From: Maribacter arenosus
GTDB taxonomy: Bacteria > Bacteroidota > Bacteroidia > Flavobacteriales > Flavobacteriaceae
Assembly (NCBI RefSeq): GCF_014610845.1
Contig: NZ_JABTCG010000001.1
Span: forward strand, 744,001 to 808,000
Direction: 5' to 3'
DNA: 64,000 nucleotides
Below the pieces are notes generated by a model. It ran no database searches and was not told the origin of the DNA. It saw only the letters and a list, made by a program, of their open reading frames with translations. Below are positions 63,050 through 64,000 of the stretch, piece by piece. The first letter of the stretch is position 1, and every line of letters starts with the position of its first letter. The position numbers and the translations under genes are program-made.

Positions 63050-63194
63050 TTGTTTACTTATTTTCGATTTAGTTGAATACATTCCAATTAAATCAGTTAA
63101 CTGAAGATTGAAAAAGTTCGATATCAATCTTTTATTAATAAACTTTCATTCAACTATTTATCTATTGTAGTATTAAGACTTAGTGATGTTAATA

Positions 63195-63680
63195 TTACGC
63201 CGGACAAAGTGGAAAGGCATCAACATTAACCGATGTTTTATCGTAATAAATAATCGTTTCTTTAGCGTCTTTCCCTACTTCTTCTAAAACTTCCATAATC
63301 TTAAGGTTTTCTTCTTGTATTGTAAATGTTAAAGTTTGAGACGCAATTTCATTGTATGTTACTTTAATAATTAATATATCCTCTGAATTTTCAATTATCT
63401 GGATAGTTCCAGATTCAAATCTTTCTGTATGGTGATAATAACAATCAGGTTCGTCAAAATGATTAGTCCAGCTTTCTAAAATTTTACTTGTATTGTTAAT
63501 AAATCTAATGTGTGTGACATCACCATGATCTCTTACCCATATGGTTCCTGTATACAATTCTAAAAAAAGTTTAGAAATAGGAGAAGTGTTATCATCTTTA
63601 CTACAAGAACAAATTGTTGCAATACTAATCATTGCTAAAAGGGATAGCTTTATAATTTGCTTGATGTCTAATTTTTTCAT
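63195..63680 (-). CDS. Hypothetical lipoprotein
   Basis: The 161-aa protein has a lipoprotein signal (LLAMISIATICSC) and a C-terminal domain of about 120 residues, probably beta-rich, with YTGTIWVRDHGDVTHIRF and Cys pairs. I do not recognise a family; the shape recalls small flavobacterial lipocalin-like lipoproteins. It lies 145 bp upstream of the PQQ-like gene on the same strand. Confidence 0.6.
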   Translation of the reverse strand: MKKLDIKQIIKLSLLAMISIATICSCSKDDNTSPISKLFLELYTGTIWVRDHGDVTHIRFINNTSKILESWTNHFDEPDCYYHHTERFESGTIQIIENSEDILIIKVTYNEIASQTLTFTIQEENLKIMEVLEEVGKDAKETIIYYDKTSVNVDAFPLCPA

Positions 63681-63723
63681 CTTTTAACTTTGATGGTTAG
63701 AATTATATTCTATTTGCCACTTT

Positions 63724-63876
63724 TTAATTTATAAAAACTGAATATACTGTTGCAGTATAACTTCCAGCAGTAAGAGGAATAGCTACCCCGTTTTCCAAAG
63801 TATAGCAACATCCTTTATTCCGTTTTTTTATAAGGTATCCATAATGGCTTGCCTGTTTTGAGTTCGTTTTAATAAT
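63724..63876 (-). pseudogene. Open frame directly continuing past the stop of the next gene
   Basis: After the TAA at 63877-63879 the same frame stays open for 50 codons to a TAA at 63724-63726, containing KRNKGCCYTLENGVAIPLTA. There is no ATG. It may be the former C-terminus of the gene at the right edge, cut off by a nonsense change, or the rest of a separate gene. Evidence is the open frame and plausible composition. Confidence 0.35.
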
Positions 63877-64000
63877 TTAATTGCAGGTTAAAGCATAACT
63901 GGCAATGTCATCTTTATTCCAACCAGTTGGAATATTGCTTAATTGAGTTGCATTAACCTGAATACAATAAAGACTATAATTAATTCGGCAATCCAAAACT
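63877..64000 (-). CDS. C-terminal end of a gene cut by the window edge
   Basis: About 40 codons are visible: ...LDCRINYSLYCIQVNATQLS, NIPTGWNKDDIASYALTCN and TAA. The Cys and Asn content fits an exported protein. The start is outside the window, so neither length nor family can be given. Confidence 0.5.
   Translation of the reverse strand, partial: VLDCRINYSLYCIQVNATQLSNIPTGWNKDDIASYALTCN

Noticed and set aside
1-64000. CRISPR arrays, insertion sequences, prophage
   Set aside because: I saw no regularly spaced repeats, transposase or phage structural gene.

Overview
The window looks like chromosomal DNA of a marine member of the Flavobacteriaceae (Bacteroidetes). Support: an AT-rich base composition, Bacteroidetes-type promoters (TTTG, about 18 nt, TAnnTTTG), several TTG/GTG starts, and many proteins whose closest remembered relatives are flavobacterial (Lacal_2735-type protein, DUF2891, a BatA-like protein, Bacteroidetes-type DsbD, Nth and RibB). 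I see no phage, insertion sequence, plasmid or CRISPR signature. The sequence is mostly core genome with a few accessory patches.

Layout. 1-2.6 kb (minus): DUF2891 lipoprotein, Nramp-like transporter and the start of 5-oxoprolinase subunit PxpA, tightly coupled. 2.8-6 kb (plus): a DUF559-like nuclease-fold protein, a membrane protein, a roughly 630-bp gap, a BKACE enzyme and a GNAT-like protein. 6.2-19.8 kb (minus): KDG kinase, S9 peptidase, penicillin acylase-ComM, then flavin reductase-PabB-hydrolase-TilS-DsbD. 20-24.2 kb: an HGSNAT-like acyltransferase (plus), aldo/keto reductase, dihydrolipoyl dehydrogenase and an Lrp regulator (minus). 24.4-35.6 kb (plus): methionine gamma-lyase-like enzyme, NhaC, peroxiredoxin-thioredoxin, then Tpx-DgkA-FtsK-LolA-LptF/G-RibB. 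35.6-38.2 kb (minus): DegT aminotransferase, nitroreductase, TauE. 38.3-38.7 kb: tRNA-Ser(UGA) with a duplicated 3' end.

38.8-44.3 kb is the most system-like part: two convergent gene sets. The plus arm has a Lacal_2735-type protein, DUF2805, a domain-permuted photolyase relative, DUF2256 and a PhrB-type photolyase relative without Fe-S cysteines. The minus arm has a PTPS-family enzyme, GTP cyclohydrolase I, glutathione peroxidase and a membrane protein. Both arms start just downstream of the same 34-nt element (TGTTTAA, 15 nt, GTTAAACAATAT), in the same orientation relative to the genes. This suggests one regulon for light or oxidative damage and pterin supply.

44.4-53.8 kb: a glycosyltransferase, a BatA-like protein, a dihydroorotase homologue without its metal ligands, hydrolases, a conserved 483-aa protein, Bcp and a cysteine-free endonuclease III. 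53.8-55.9 kb holds a tandem duplication of a two-gene module: an ECF-type sigma factor followed by a 47-aa protein. The second small gene is easily missed. Then come uvrA, a sigma-54-like promoter in front of a very basic secreted protein, and an AT-richer end with a PQQ-like protein, a lipoprotein and gene remnants.
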